A DNA stretch of 59,176 bases from a virus. Shown here piece by piece: positions 41,720 through 51,321 of the stretch; within the stretch, counting starts at the first letter, position 1, and every line of letters begins with the position of its first letter. Location: the IMG/VR virus record IMGVR_UViG_3300007513_002695, positions 1 through 59,176 of that record. One strand, given 5' to 3'. Both the position numbers and the translations under genes were made by a program. Below the pieces are notes generated by a model that worked only from the letters and a program-made list of their open reading frames with translations, searched no databases and was not told the DNA's origin.

Positions 41720-42228
41720 CTGTCATCACCTAAACTAGAAGCAGCTTCTGGTAATCCCTGAGTATTTCTAATATATTTCAACTTCTCTGGATGCTCACCT
41801 GGACCTCTTCGTTCGATGTTTAGATCATCCCCATTCTCAACTCTCTTTTGAACCCTATCTTCGGCCGCTCTCCTGTTTTTCTCAGCCTGATTTTTATCAT
41901 CTTCGGCATCTAAAGAATTTTTAATATATTTTACAACCTCGTTGGTAACAACTATTTTCCCAAGTGTCTGATCAAAAGAAGATTTTTCATCAACGAACTT
42001 TTTTATCTCAAGTTTCAAAAGTTCACAAATTAAAGACTTGGCTGAAGTCATATCATCATTTTCTTTAGAGATATCTACAATACGATCAATAGAGGATTCT
42101 ATAAGGTCATGTAAGAATCCTATTCTATTATTAATAATTTTTCCCTGTTCTCTTGCAAGCTCGGATACATTCTCCCCAAATCTTTCACAATTTTCCATCA
42201 GAGATACGGCAATAGTATTATCACTCAT
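41716..42228 (-). CDS. Hypothetical helical protein, 170 aa
   Basis: A charged, helical protein (NCERFGENVSELAREQGKII, SIDRIVDISKENDDMTSAKS) with a polar C-terminal tail (ERRGPGEHPEKLKYIRNTQG). It is the first gene after the tail-fibre terminator, with TAGGAG as RBS. The family is not recognised. Confidence 0.55.
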   Translation of the reverse strand: MSDNTIAVSLMENCERFGENVSELAREQGKIINNRIGFLHDLIESSIDRIVDISKENDDMTSAKSLICELLKLEIKKFVDEKSSFDQTLGKIVVTNEVVKYIKNSLDAEDDKNQAEKNRRAAEDRVQKRVENGDDLNIERRGPGEHPEKLKYIRNTQGLPEAASSLGDDS

Positions 42229-42274
42229 TTCTAAAATAACTCCTATAATAAAATATTACCTTAAATAATAAAAA

Positions 42275-42305
42275 ATCTCCCGGTGAAGTAAATTCACCGG
42301 GAGAT
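42275..42305 (-). terminator. Strong intrinsic terminator after the tail-fibre operon
   Basis: A perfect 13-base stem (ATCTCCCGGTGAA/TTCACCGGGAGAT) with a 5-base loop, followed on the minus strand by a T-run (TTTTTATTATTT). It lies about 20 bases after the fibre stop codon. Confidence 0.92.
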
Positions 42306-42326
42306 AGATTAATCAAAAAGCTTTAA

Positions 42327-45300
42327 TTACATTGGGCTCTTAGTGAAGATAACAATGTCATCTGCCTCAAGTCCGAATGTAAAGCTAACCGTTGTTACTG
42401 CGGAACCCTCACCTCTATAATCAGCTGCGCCGCCGGATGCCATCAGCTGTCCGTTAACGAAAACATCTACCAGGGTGTTATTGCTAGGTCCACCGAAGTC
42501 GAATCCAGCAACATCCAAAGCCGATCCGGATGGAACAGAAGCTGTAATTGTAGTAGTGATCTTAGCTCGAGACGATGAAGAGCCGCTGAGAAGAACGTTA
42601 CCATCATGCATCAACTGATTGTTTATTGCATACAACTTGGAAGCACCAACTGTTGGATTGGTGACAAGATCATCGAACTCAAGGGGTGAATTTATAATCG
42701 AAATAACATCGTTTTTATCACCGCCGATAATCTGAACACCGCCGCCTGGACCGTTTCCGCCATCAATAACAATGGCGTCTACGGCGTCAAGTGCACTTTG
42801 CAACCTAACCCTTCGAGAAGCACCGATATCAATGTCATCCTTAGCATCAGACCCAGAGGCGAAGATATCAATACCGCCATTGAGTGACTCTAGGAAGATA
42901 GAAGAATTTGCGTCCTGAGCAGCCTTGACATAGATTTGACCTCCTGCCTGAGCTGTGATACCGGTGGCACCTCCGAGACCAAGGTGTCCAGAGGAACCCA
43001 AGTCAGTTCTCTGAGAACCAGTTATCTGAATGTAACCGCCTCGGAAAGATCCCGATGCAGTATTACCGGCGTCGATGTCGACACCACTATCGGTATCTTC
43101 ACCCCAGATTCTAACAGCGTAGTCGCCCTTAGCAGAGCCGGTTAGTCCGACTCGATCTGCCTCAATGTCAAGGTATCCTGACTGATTAGCATACATTGCT
43201 GCACCAGCATCTCCGAAGTGCAACTCTTTTCCTGATGCAATTTTAAATGCTGCATCACCGCCGTCAAATCTAGCAACCTCACCGAAAGTTCCGCCTGAAT
43301 TAACCTTGAAGACCAAGTCAGCGTTTGAGACATGAGTTTCAAGGGTGACATCACCTGAGCTGTTTGTTAGAACAAGTGTGTTGAGACCTCCATCTTGGAA
43401 AAAGACGTTTCCTCCGTCTGCATCAAGGAAGATGTCTCCGGCGGCGTCGATTGTCACATCAGTTGCAACGACCGCAAGATCATTTGCCGTAAGTGAGTGA
43501 ATGTATGAGTTTGCATCTCTAAACTGGAGCTTGTCTGTTGTATCAATCGTCAGAGCGTTTGCACTGTGTGTCAACTTAAAGTTTCCGTTATCGAAGTCAA
43601 TCACACCCTCACTTGCAAGGAATAGATCTGACCATCTTTCGTCAATATCACCAAGAGCTGCACCGTCATCGCTGATCGGCTTAAGGTGACCAGTTCTAAG
43701 AGGAACACCTGCAACATGGTTACCCATTGACTGAGATGTCGGAGATGCATTGAATGTTGCAAGCTCAAACTCTGATCCGTCATAACTTAGAGCTGGCAAC
43801 GCGCTGTAGTCAGCAGCCCCTCGAGCAAAGATTATTGCTCTATCGCCGACATTGTTGAAGTTGTCACCAGTAGCAGCAGAACCAGAGATACCTAGACCAA
43901 TGATTGAATCTTGGACGACCAGGTTTGAAGATGAAACTGTTGTTGTTGCACCTACTACGATAAGATCACCAGTAACGGTTAGATTATCACCTACGATTGT
44001 CTCAGATGTTCCGTGGCCAAGTGTAATAGTTGCTCCACTGATACCGCTAGCAATATTGACATCTCGATCATCCTCAACCTCGATAACAGTAGTACCGTCT
44101 TCCTTAATAAGCACACCGGTCTTACCTTCTATGGTAAGAGCACCCGCTGAAGTGGTAAAGCTCGAGGCAGCGGCAGCATCAATAGTCACAGCAGCGCCAG
44201 CATTAATGTCAACTGCACCAGCAGGTGCTGTAAGATCAAGCTCTCCGTCACCACTCTGTAGTGTAACTCCGTTTGCACCAGATAGTGCTAGAGTTCCCCC
44301 TAGAGTCGTAAAGTTAGAGTTACCAACACCATCTAAAGATATAACTCCTGTTCCATCTATATTAATTGCGGCGCCATCTACATCAATTGTTTGACCTGTT
44401 CCGTCAAGCGTAAGTGTTCCACCACGAGAGTTAACTGTAGCTGTAGTTGTACCATCACCAGCACCAAGCTGAATTGTTCTTGTGCCGTTACCACCAATAG
44501 TGATGTTCTGATTAACATCATCAGCACCAATACTAATAGCACCACCTGATGAATCGATTGTGATTGCCCCAGAACCGTCTATATCAATAGCAGCAGCATT
44601 TGCAACTGTTAAGTTACGGTTGTCTGCAATTGCAATGATGGAAGCACCATTCTCTTGAATGTTAACACCAGTCTGACCATCAAGGGTCAAAGCACCAGCA
44701 GAAGTACTGAAGTTTGAAGCAGCACCGGCATCAATGGTGACTGCAGCAGAAGCATTAATATCAACTGCACCTCGTGCAGCAGTTATGTCAACTTCACCAT
44801 CACCAGCAATAACCTGCGCACCATCAGCACCCGAAAGAATTAGAGTTCCGCCGAGAGTTGTCCAGTTAGAGTTACCAACACCATCTAAAGATATAGCGCC
44901 TGTTCCATCTATATTAATTGCGGCGCCATCTATGTCAACTGTTTGACCTGTACCATCGAGCGTGAGCGTTCCACCGCGAGAGTTAACTGTAGTAGTAGAT
45001 GTACCGTCGCCAGCACCAACTTGAATTGCTCTTGTACCGTCGCCACCAATAGTGATGTTTTGGTTGACGTCATCAGCACCAATACTGATTGCACCGCCTG
45101 ATGAATCAATTGTTACTGCACCAGTTGAATTTACATCAAAGATGCTTGTGTCGAATGTTCCCTCTGCTTGGTTAAAGACTTCGGAAGAAGCCTTACCATG
45201 AATTCTTTGAACTGCTGCAGCGAGGGCACCAACAATATCCTGAATATCAGAACCTGTTAGAGCTGCAGCAGTAGTCGGCGTAACGTACTGGACAACTTCG

Positions 45301-45359
45301 CTTTTTATGTCGATAGCTGACCCGGTGACTTGCGCCGATGTTAACTGTGTTCTAGCCAT
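42327..45359 (-). CDS. Large repetitive tail-fibre/adhesin protein
   Basis: 1010 residues, rich in Gly, Asp, Ala, Thr and Ser. Much of it consists of short beta-helix-like steps of the type TIDSSGGAISIGADD and LTLDGTGQTVDIDG. Residues 81-264 and 265-448 are a near-identical tandem duplication (184 residues). A head-like N-terminus (LTSAQVTGSAIDIKSEVVQY) probably attaches to the virion, and the C-terminus has VDVFVNGQLMASGGAADYRG, a module shared with the 329-residue neighbour. It ends before a strong terminator. Likely binds a host surface receptor. Confidence 0.85.
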   Translation of the reverse strand: MARTQLTSAQVTGSAIDIKSEVVQYVTPTTAAALTGSDIQDIVGALAAAVQRIHGKASSEVFNQAEGTFDTSIFDVNSTGAVTIDSSGGAISIGADDVNQNITIGGDGTRAIQVGAGDGTSTTTVNSRGGTLTLDGTGQTVDIDGAAINIDGTGAISLDGVGNSNWTTLGGTLILSGADGAQVIAGDGEVDITAARGAVDINASAAVTIDAGAASNFSTSAGALTLDGQTGVNIQENGASIIAIADNRNLTVANAAAIDIDGSGAITIDSSGGAISIGADDVNQNITIGGNGTRTIQLGAGDGTTTATVNSRGGTLTLDGTGQTIDVDGAAINIDGTGVISLDGVGNSNFTTLGGTLALSGANGVTLQSGDGELDLTAPAGAVDINAGAAVTIDAAAASSFTTSAGALTIEGKTGVLIKEDGTTVIEVEDDRDVNIASGISGATITLGHGTSETIVGDNLTVTGDLIVVGATTTVSSSNLVVQDSIIGLGISGSAATGDNFNNVGDRAIIFARGAADYSALPALSYDGSEFELATFNASPTSQSMGNHVAGVPLRTGHLKPISDDGAALGDIDERWSDLFLASEGVIDFDNGNFKLTHSANALTIDTTDKLQFRDANSYIHSLTANDLAVVATDVTIDAAGDIFLDADGGNVFFQDGGLNTLVLTNSSGDVTLETHVSNADLVFKVNSGGTFGEVARFDGGDAAFKIASGKELHFGDAGAAMYANQSGYLDIEADRVGLTGSAKGDYAVRIWGEDTDSGVDIDAGNTASGSFRGGYIQITGSQRTDLGSSGHLGLGGATGITAQAGGQIYVKAAQDANSSIFLESLNGGIDIFASGSDAKDDIDIGASRRVRLQSALDAVDAIVIDGGNGPGGGVQIIGGDKNDVISIINSPLEFDDLVTNPTVGASKLYAINNQLMHDGNVLLSGSSSSRAKITTTITASVPSGSALDVAGFDFGGPSNNTLVDVFVNGQLMASGGAADYRGEGSAVTTVSFTFGLEADDIVIFTKSPM
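44016..45119. repeat. 552-bp tandem direct repeat inside the tail-fibre gene
   Basis: Two in-frame copies, 44568-45119 and 44016-44567, encode the duplicated 184-residue segment. Spot comparison of aligned 60-base blocks shows roughly four in five bases identical, with many third-position changes. This indicates an old duplication kept by protein-level selection. Confidence 0.85.
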
Positions 45360-45476
45360 TTTTTTATTTCCTATTATTAGAAGATTATTTTAAAAACATA
45401 CTTTAAAATCTTATAATACGCAACTGACCAGACTAATCTTTAACTTCAATAATAACTATATAGAACTAGCTGAAAA

Positions 45477-45484
45477 AATTTATA
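45477..45484 (-). promoter_or_regulatory. TATAAATT, T4-late-like box upstream of the fibre gene
   Basis: TATAAATT followed by T residues lies just after the stop of the DUF5659-like gene and about 118 bases before the fibre start. It differs from T4's late TATAAATA by one base. The same octamer precedes the HTH gene at 49158. In AT-rich sequence this is weak evidence. Confidence 0.3.
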
Positions 45485-45486
45485 AA

Positions 45487-45717
45487 TTACCCCTTGTAAA
45501 GAATCTTCTTTAGTGATCTCAAGTGGTTGTCAAACTTACAAAATTCACTGTTAACAAACTCTAGAGCAAGGGTAAATGCAGTCTCTTCAGGGTCAAAAAA
45601 TATAAATTCAAACTTCCCACCAGAAGATCTTCTTGCATCTTTAAGCTTTAGATCTTTCATCATTAAATAAGCTGCAAGAGGAAGATCAGATGTGGTATAT
45701 AGTTTTTTATCTGTCAT
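45487..45717 (-). CDS. DUF5659-like small protein
   Basis: 76 residues. YTTSDLPLAAYLMMKDLKLK, then GGKFEFIFFDPEETA, and FVNSEFCKFDNHLRSLKKIL match the small DUF5659 family found in phages and prophages. Function unknown. It lies between two tail-fibre genes, so it may be a virion-assembly or regulatory accessory. Confidence 0.7.
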   Translation of the reverse strand: MTDKKLYTTSDLPLAAYLMMKDLKLKDARRSSGGKFEFIFFDPEETAFTLALEFVNSEFCKFDNHLRSLKKILYKG

Positions 45718-45759
45718 TTACATCATTCCCATGGCTATAAGTATCATGCACCCGCCAAC

Positions 45760-46749
45760 CTATGAATCTTTATTATAAATTGCCAGGACAAGACTTTCAG
45801 AAGGAGGAGCGGACGCAGTTGTAAAAAATACATTGCTACCAGTGACAGAGTAGTCTTGAAAAGTGTGAATGCCAGTGGGAGTTTGAAGCTGACCGTTAAC
45901 AAATACGGAAACCTCAGAAACTGCAGAAGGAGTATTTGCAAGGGCAAATAGCGTATTTGTTCCATTGGCAACCCCTGTAAGCTTTTCATTAAAAACAAGT
46001 GATTTTGATGATGAGCCCCCGGTAGCAGAAATAGTTACCTGTCCGTTCGAAGCAGAGGTAATAGTGACATTGCTACCTGCTGCAAGATAAGAAGTTCCAT
46101 CAGTGAGTTTTGTTAAAGAGCCAGAAAGGCCTGTTTTAAATTTTCCATCCTCAACATAGCTTCCAACGTATAGAAAAGCATCAACATATCTAGGGTTAGT
46201 AGCATTATCACCTGTACCTGCCGGATCTTGCTGAAAAAATATGCCGTTGAAATAGTCTAAAAACCAATCTCTAGAATCAAGAACTGGAATTTGAGTCTGA
46301 ACGTTGCTAGACGAATGGTAGGGTGTGGCTTCATAGTCGGAGTCAAATGCTGGAGGAATTAGCTGAAGTGCGCCTGTGGTTACGTATATTTGCCTCCTGT
46401 TCAAGAATGGGTCGGTTCCTGCGAGGGGATTTTTTGAATTTGTCTCATAGTCGTCTGGTAGCTGTAAAGCAAATCCATGACGACCAGAATCAGAGTCTGT
46501 TCCTGCAATAAACGAAGCAGAAAGCCTAAGAAACTCTACAACCCCCTGCCCGGAAGAGTTTGATAAAATAAGATACTGAGGGGCTGATCCTGTATGAGAA
46601 GGTATTGATTGTGCAAATACTGTGTCCAGGGCTTGAGAAATTCCCGAAGGTAGCGCTTCATTTGCAACATCTTTGTCATTTGATGTGTGCGCTTTTCCAA
46701 TAAGCTTTTTTATTGATATTAGCGTCTTTGAAGTATCAGACAGTGACAT
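45760..46749 (-). CDS. Tail-fibre or adhesin protein, 329 aa
   Basis: The N-terminus is helical (LSDTSKTLISIKKLIGKAHT), with a central domain (ALQLPDDYETNSKNPLAGTD, SRDWFLDYFNGIFFQQDP) and a C-terminal module with SEVSVFVNGQLQTPTGIHTF and ESLVLAIYNKDS. The VFVNGQL module recurs at the end of the large fibre protein, suggesting a common tip or trimerisation part. AGGGG precedes the ATG. Confidence 0.75.
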   Translation of the reverse strand: MSLSDTSKTLISIKKLIGKAHTSNDKDVANEALPSGISQALDTVFAQSIPSHTGSAPQYLILSNSSGQGVVEFLRLSASFIAGTDSDSGRHGFALQLPDDYETNSKNPLAGTDPFLNRRQIYVTTGALQLIPPAFDSDYEATPYHSSSNVQTQIPVLDSRDWFLDYFNGIFFQQDPAGTGDNATNPRYVDAFLYVGSYVEDGKFKTGLSGSLTKLTDGTSYLAAGSNVTITSASNGQVTISATGGSSSKSLVFNEKLTGVANGTNTLFALANTPSAVSEVSVFVNGQLQTPTGIHTFQDYSVTGSNVFFTTASAPPSESLVLAIYNKDS

Positions 46750-46758
46750 TTCTACCCC

Positions 46759-48825
46759 TTATGACCAGGACACTGTCATCTGACTAATATAGCCAGTAAA
46801 AGAAGCATCAGCTTCAACACGAATAGCAATGTATTCATCATCAGCTACAAACTGTGTTCCAAACGTAACAGTGTTTGTTGCATTAAGTGAAGAATCAAGG
46901 GAACCCTCTAGACACCCGTCGTTGTCTGACACTTGGCCAGTAGAAAAGGCAGTGGCTAGGTCCATCCACCCAGTAGCCTGTCCTCCTGATGTGGTGGGTA
47001 ATTTTACAAAAACCCTTATTCTCGATGAATTTAGGGAAGTAGTGCTGGAAACGATTGTTCCTGATCCCTGTATTACTAATGAAAATCCTGTTTTTGACCC
47101 TCCACTATTGTTTTGAAAGTATCTATAAAAAGTTCTCTGTCCGCTAGTTATTCCACTATAGTTTGGATTATCTCCATGAGCATTAGAAATACCGGAGAAA
47201 TTTCCACTATTTGCCCCCTGGCTGGGAGAATATAGTCTTTGATTATAGAATAGCAATCCGTCTGAGTAAGCACTAGATCCCGTCATAATTGTGGTGCTAT
47301 TCCACGTATTGCTAGCGTTTGTCACACTATTTTGATCAGTATAGCTACCCGATACTATTCTATAATTTTCTCTTCTAAATGTCTCCCTTAAGACAGTAGA
47401 GCTATTGGAATATCCCCATAATAAAATTCCAGAAATAGACTGAGACCCGCCGCTAGACAGGTTAGACTTTAAAGGATGAGAAACATTGACAGCAGAAGAT
47501 ATAGATCCGTTTAAAAGAGAGCTTGCAGTAATTGTAGCGCTACCCGTTAAGTGAAGGGTCTTGGTCTCATCTTCTCCGCCCCCAATAGAGGGCATTGACT
47601 GCGCTGATATTGAACAGTTACTTGTTGCAAATGTAATGTTGCTAGTTGTATAAACATTTTTATACGCATTTGAAACTCTAGCACGATAATTTGCTGTGCC
47701 TGCCGAATGATACCTAACGCCTGAGAGAGAGACTAGCCCAGACATGGCTAGCGTATCAAACGCAGAGCCTGCAGCAGATAGCGCATTTGAATCACTATCA
47801 TTAACCCATTCAACGTAATTTGTCGTAACATCACTAGACGTGTCACTCATAGTGCTGGCTTTTCTATGAATAACTCTAATATAGTTTAAACCTTCATTCT
47901 GGTCGTTAGCAGCAATAGCGTACGTACCCGACCTATGCATAAAAACATCGAGCTCAGTACCATCTGTAAATCTTGCCTGTGAAGCCGAATGTATTGTAAG
48001 CACACTTCCGCCAGCTGATGACGTTGTAACCGGATGATCATTGATTCCTAAAGAAGCAGAAAGCAAATGATCACCATTTAGCTGAAGAATTACAAAACCA
48101 GTCTTTCCATCCCCAAAGGAATCAGCCCCATAATTGATTCCGTCCGAAGTTACATCATCATTTAAATTTCCGTTGATTACTGTAGACTTATTAAATAATC
48201 CCCTTCTTAAATCATTGGATGAAGCAACAGCAGAGTATGAACCATTCATGTCTACAGCAGACTGGTTTCCAATTGCAGTTACGTTAGTATACCCGCTTAC
48301 AGCATTCGAAGCTCCAAATGAAAGATTTCCAGACTGTCCGGAATCAGCACACCCAATATCATCAAGGTTTGGAGCAGGGCTCGGGGAAAGTGCCTTAAGA
48401 ATTTCATTAAATCTATCTATTGCTGTTCCAACCGGCGTGTTGTTTGTAAGATCAGTAAATAATCCGTCTGCATAAGAACCATCCTCAGCTGGTCCCAAGG
48501 TTCCTGTTCCATATATTGTTCCCGACACGATGAGATGTCCAGTTGCAACTTCGTCTACTTCGACAACTTGTTTTTCGGCATATAGCGTACCAGAAATCAC
48601 AACATCACCGCCAAAGACTGACGTGCCTGCTATTCCCTGATGCTTTGAATCAATTGCACCGCTAACAAATAAAACGGCGTCAGACCCCATGGTAACTCCG
48701 GCACCATCGACGACCCCGGAGCCTGATTTAAAAAGAATGTTGGTAGGCTCAAATCCACCATAAGAGTTTGCAGACTGTATGACACCAATTGAGCCTGATG
48801 CTTCGGTAACTCTAATAGCAGTCAT
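46759..48825 (-). CDS. Tail-fibre/adhesin protein, 688 aa
   Basis: Rich in Ser, Gly, Thr and Asn. The N-terminal 110 residues (TAIRVTEASGSIGVIQSANS, VLFVSGAIDSKHQGIAGTSV) resemble fibre attachment regions. Beyond that are beta-rich modules with many Ser/Thr (SSGGSQSISGILLWGY, SGSYTDQNSVTNASNTWNST). The end FTGYISQMTVSWS is strand-like. It starts in an ATGA overlap with the HTH gene. Likely binds host surface glycans. Confidence 0.75.
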   Translation of the reverse strand: MTAIRVTEASGSIGVIQSANSYGGFEPTNILFKSGSGVVDGAGVTMGSDAVLFVSGAIDSKHQGIAGTSVFGGDVVISGTLYAEKQVVEVDEVATGHLIVSGTIYGTGTLGPAEDGSYADGLFTDLTNNTPVGTAIDRFNEILKALSPSPAPNLDDIGCADSGQSGNLSFGASNAVSGYTNVTAIGNQSAVDMNGSYSAVASSNDLRRGLFNKSTVINGNLNDDVTSDGINYGADSFGDGKTGFVILQLNGDHLLSASLGINDHPVTTSSAGGSVLTIHSASQARFTDGTELDVFMHRSGTYAIAANDQNEGLNYIRVIHRKASTMSDTSSDVTTNYVEWVNDSDSNALSAAGSAFDTLAMSGLVSLSGVRYHSAGTANYRARVSNAYKNVYTTSNITFATSNCSISAQSMPSIGGGEDETKTLHLTGSATITASSLLNGSISSAVNVSHPLKSNLSSGGSQSISGILLWGYSNSSTVLRETFRRENYRIVSGSYTDQNSVTNASNTWNSTTIMTGSSAYSDGLLFYNQRLYSPSQGANSGNFSGISNAHGDNPNYSGITSGQRTFYRYFQNNSGGSKTGFSLVIQGSGTIVSSTTSLNSSRIRVFVKLPTTSGGQATGWMDLATAFSTGQVSDNDGCLEGSLDSSLNATNTVTFGTQFVADDEYIAIRVEADASFTGYISQMTVSWS

Positions 48826-49097
48826 GCGAGAGCCTCAACAGCAGCTATAATTCTTTCCATAGTTTTCCTGTCTTCTTCAGAAAGACTCTTTTCAGCAAAA
48901 ACTTTCATATGAGATAGAAATTCTTTTAATGTTACTTCGTCTGATCCTAGTCTAGACAGGGCCTCTATTGACTCGTCAGGGACGATAATGGTACCTGAAG
49001 GAAGTCGATATGCACCCGGAATTTGCCCACTCTTCATCATTCTGAGTGCGGTTCCGTAAGATATCCCTAAAGTATTGGCAAAATTCTTAAGCTTCAC
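48822..49097 (-). CDS. Small HTH (excisionase/MerR-like) protein
   Basis: 91 residues. KNFANTLGISYGTALRMMKS followed by GQIPGAYRLPSGTIIVPDE matches the winged HTH_17/excisionase pattern (turn, recognition helix, then a short wing). A helical tail follows (LKEFLSHMKVFAEKSLSEED). It may regulate the fibre operon that it heads, or act in DNA packaging or recognition. It has no integrase neighbour, so an excisionase role is unlikely. Confidence 0.7.
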   Translation of the reverse strand: MKLKNFANTLGISYGTALRMMKSGQIPGAYRLPSGTIIVPDESIEALSRLGSDEVTLKEFLSHMKVFAEKSLSEEDRKTMERIIAAVEALA

Positions 49098-49157
49098 AAC
49101 TTATAATTATTTCACGAATTCTCGATTTGATAACGCTTGATATCACATAAAATGAAA

Positions 49158-49165
49158 AATTTATA
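49158..49165 (-). promoter_or_regulatory. TATAAATT, T4-late-like box upstream of the HTH/fibre operon
   Basis: TATAAATTTTT lies about 60 bases before the HTH gene start, within a 97-base gap that otherwise holds no gene. It is identical to the octamer before the large fibre gene. Weak, since the region is AT-rich. Confidence 0.3.
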
Positions 49166-49194
49166 ACATTTGTAATATCATTTGTAATAATTCA

Positions 49195-50115
49195 TCAACT
49201 TTTTGATCTTTTAACATCTTCTAGAAGAGAAATAAGATCTAAGCCAGCACAATCTATTTTGTTTTTTGTGTAATTATAATGATTTACAAAACCAGAAAAC
49301 TTTCCACTCACAACATCTCCAACAACGCCTGTATCAAGCGATCCATTGGATCGAGTCGGACACACTAGTGGGATTCCCGTTCCAGTGTGAATAGCCTTCC
49401 AAAGGGCCTTAAGTGCTTCAATTTGAACTGAATAAAAATCTAAAAACGGAGACAGTTTTCTACCATGAACCCATCCCGCTTCCTGGATAGGTCTTTCACC
49501 AAATCCGTTTTTTACATACCAGTCTTGATACTTTGTATAGTATGCATTGCTTATTTCGACCCCAATTCCCTTTTTATTTCCAGACACGTTTCCGGCATGC
49601 CAGGCACCGTGCTGCGTATCTAAAAGCTGGTAAATTGTTCCGTCGTTGTCAATACAAAAGTGAACTGAGACTTTTCTCCTGTTTAAAACTTTTGCGCATG
49701 ATTCAGAGCTTAGACAGACATCCCAGTGATTGACGAAAACATTTGGCTTTCGATCTGGTTTTCCAGAATAGTCATAATAAGTTCCGGGTTTCATCTTTAG
49801 TCCCCCGTTCTCATTCCACAAAACTACCCTGGGCCACTCTATCTCTACAAGCTTTGAATTACAAACTATAAAACTATGATCCTTTTCCTTGGGACAAAAA
49901 TTTCTATAAGTCCCGATATCAGACTCCCTCTCTGTCCAGATTCTACGATAAGTAGTGGGGCCACAAAGACCATCAGCTACAAGCCCTCTTTTCTTTTGCC
50001 ACTTTCTAATTTCACCTACAAGATCTTCATCATGATATACTGCACCAAACCAGTCCGGCTCCCAGCCGAGAGAATCTGATGAACTTTTATTGTAGAATAC
50101 TTTATCAACAGTCAT
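49195..50115 (-). CDS. N-acetylmuramoyl-L-alanine amidase endolysin
   Basis: 306 residues. The N-terminal peptidoglycan-binding domain is visible (LVGEIRKWQKKRGLVADGLC, then GPTTYRRIW). The amidase_2 domain has FVNHWDVCLSS (H130), VHFCIDNDGTIYQLLDTQHG, AWHAGNVSGNKKGIGVEISN and the late KIDCAGLD. Zinc is held by His/His/Cys. It cuts the bond between MurNAc and L-Ala for host lysis. It lacks a signal peptide, so it probably relies on the holin-like protein encoded at 18744. Confidence 0.9.
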   Translation of the reverse strand: MTVDKVFYNKSSSDSLGWEPDWFGAVYHDEDLVGEIRKWQKKRGLVADGLCGPTTYRRIWTERESDIGTYRNFCPKEKDHSFIVCNSKLVEIEWPRVVLWNENGGLKMKPGTYYDYSGKPDRKPNVFVNHWDVCLSSESCAKVLNRRKVSVHFCIDNDGTIYQLLDTQHGAWHAGNVSGNKKGIGVEISNAYYTKYQDWYVKNGFGERPIQEAGWVHGRKLSPFLDFYSVQIEALKALWKAIHTGTGIPLVCPTRSNGSLDTGVVGDVVSGKFSGFVNHYNYTKNKIDCAGLDLISLLEDVKRSKS

Positions 50116-51308
50116 TTTAACCTCTTTTCAATTAAATACATAGATTTTAACCAGGAGGCAATCTGATCGTTAACAGGGGGGTCATACTCTCCCTCGGGCC
50201 ATCCGCCATGTGAGGTGGGTTTATCAAGATGAAGATTTTTCTTATTTGCCTTCTGATAGGAGTCTTCTGGGTATGAACCCTTCACAGTTTCATATATCCC
50301 TCTGTCAGTCAAAGACATTATTTGATCATACACTTTTTTCATAAGTTTTTGAGAAGCTTGTTTTCCTGGGACGTTTTCAAGATATTCTTTAAACTGATCA
50401 GATAAATCTACAAGCTCGGGAGAAACCTTACCTCTAAGAATATCTAGAGACTTTTCTTTTCCATATTTTTGTAATAGATTTTCAGCAAATTCATGTGCGT
50501 AAGCATCGATCTCTATGTTGGATCTTAAATACTGCGATCTATCTTCTGAACTTGGTATTTCCCCTTCTTTTTCATACTGTGACTTGGCGATTTGTCTAGA
50601 AACCCCCTGATTTCTTCTTCTCTTGTCAATTTGTCTGGCATGAATGTATTCATGTCTCACAATATTTCCAACTATTTTTGATATGGTAGAAATATCAACA
50701 TCCCCAGGATTAAAGTCATCGGAAACTGGAATCATATTGAGATACATTACAAATCTACCTCTGCTACTAACACCCTGGGAGCCACCTACAACTAGTCTAT
50801 TTGGATACAGCCGGTGGTCTGATCCCATAGGAAGCTTGAGCTTGGTATTAAAATCAGGCTCAGCTGACCTAACAGCTATGGTGATCGGAATCCCGGAGGA
50901 CACCAGAAAGTTTTGTATTGCGCTCCCTAGAACTTCAGCAGCAGGGGTCTGATTATGCCATTCTCCTCCGACACTCACCATATCAGCTTCGTCAGGAGTA
51001 TTTTCATGTGTCCAAAATTTTGAATCAGCTATCGCTTTCTCAAGCTTAGAATAGAAAAAATCAGGCAAATGAGATGCTCTCTTGATTTCTTCAGATTCTT
51101 TTATAATTTCTCTGATTAGCAGCCTGATGTTTTTAATTGGTTCAGAGTTTTCATGCATTCCCCTGGCTCTTCTAGCTGCATCCGCCTTTTCCTTGCTAGC
51201 ATGGCAAGATGCCTTCTCCCATTTGCCCGATTTTTTCTTTTGCAAAACATACGATCCTGATTTTCCATCAGACTGCTTGCACTTTTGCTTCTTTACTTTG
51301 TAGGGCAT
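50112..51308 (-). CDS. Zinc metallopeptidase-like protein with internal tag
   Basis: 398 residues. Residues 1-50 form a small basic domain (YKVKKQKCKQSDGKSGSYVL, KKSGKWEKASCHASKEKADA) common in phage structural fusions. Residues 58-73 are the tag (IKNIRLLIREIIKESE). The zincin domain has IVRHEYIHARQID with HExxH at 219-223, and NIEIDAYAHEFAE may supply the third ligand. It overlaps the amidase gene by four bases. It may act on phage proteins, or on cell-wall or envelope proteins after delivery. Confidence 0.75.
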   Translation of the reverse strand: MPYKVKKQKCKQSDGKSGSYVLQKKKSGKWEKASCHASKEKADAARRARGMHENSEPIKNIRLLIREIIKESEEIKRASHLPDFFYSKLEKAIADSKFWTHENTPDEADMVSVGGEWHNQTPAAEVLGSAIQNFLVSSGIPITIAVRSAEPDFNTKLKLPMGSDHRLYPNRLVVGGSQGVSSRGRFVMYLNMIPVSDDFNPGDVDISTISKIVGNIVRHEYIHARQIDKRRRNQGVSRQIAKSQYEKEGEIPSSEDRSQYLRSNIEIDAYAHEFAENLLQKYGKEKSLDILRGKVSPELVDLSDQFKEYLENVPGKQASQKLMKKVYDQIMSLTDRGIYETVKGSYPEDSYQKANKKNLHLDKPTSHGGWPEGEYDPPVNDQIASWLKSMYLIEKRLK

Positions 51309-51321
51309 GATATTAAATATT

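Noticed and set aside
43852-44394. A 180-codon open frame on the plus strand opposite the tail-fibre gene (and a similar one at 44734-44946).
   Set aside because: It mirrors the repetitive fibre coding sequence, is rich in Pro/Ser/Thr/Val as expected from the antisense of Gly/Asp/Ala repeats, and has no RBS context.
44016-45119. Repeats in the fibre gene considered as a CRISPR or iteron array.
   Set aside because: The repeats are long, in frame and adjacent, with codon-type divergence and no unique spacers; they are a coding duplication.
48822-49097. The HTH protein as an excisionase marking a temperate phage.
   Set aside because: No integrase, repressor or attachment-site signature is visible in the window, and its operon is structural.
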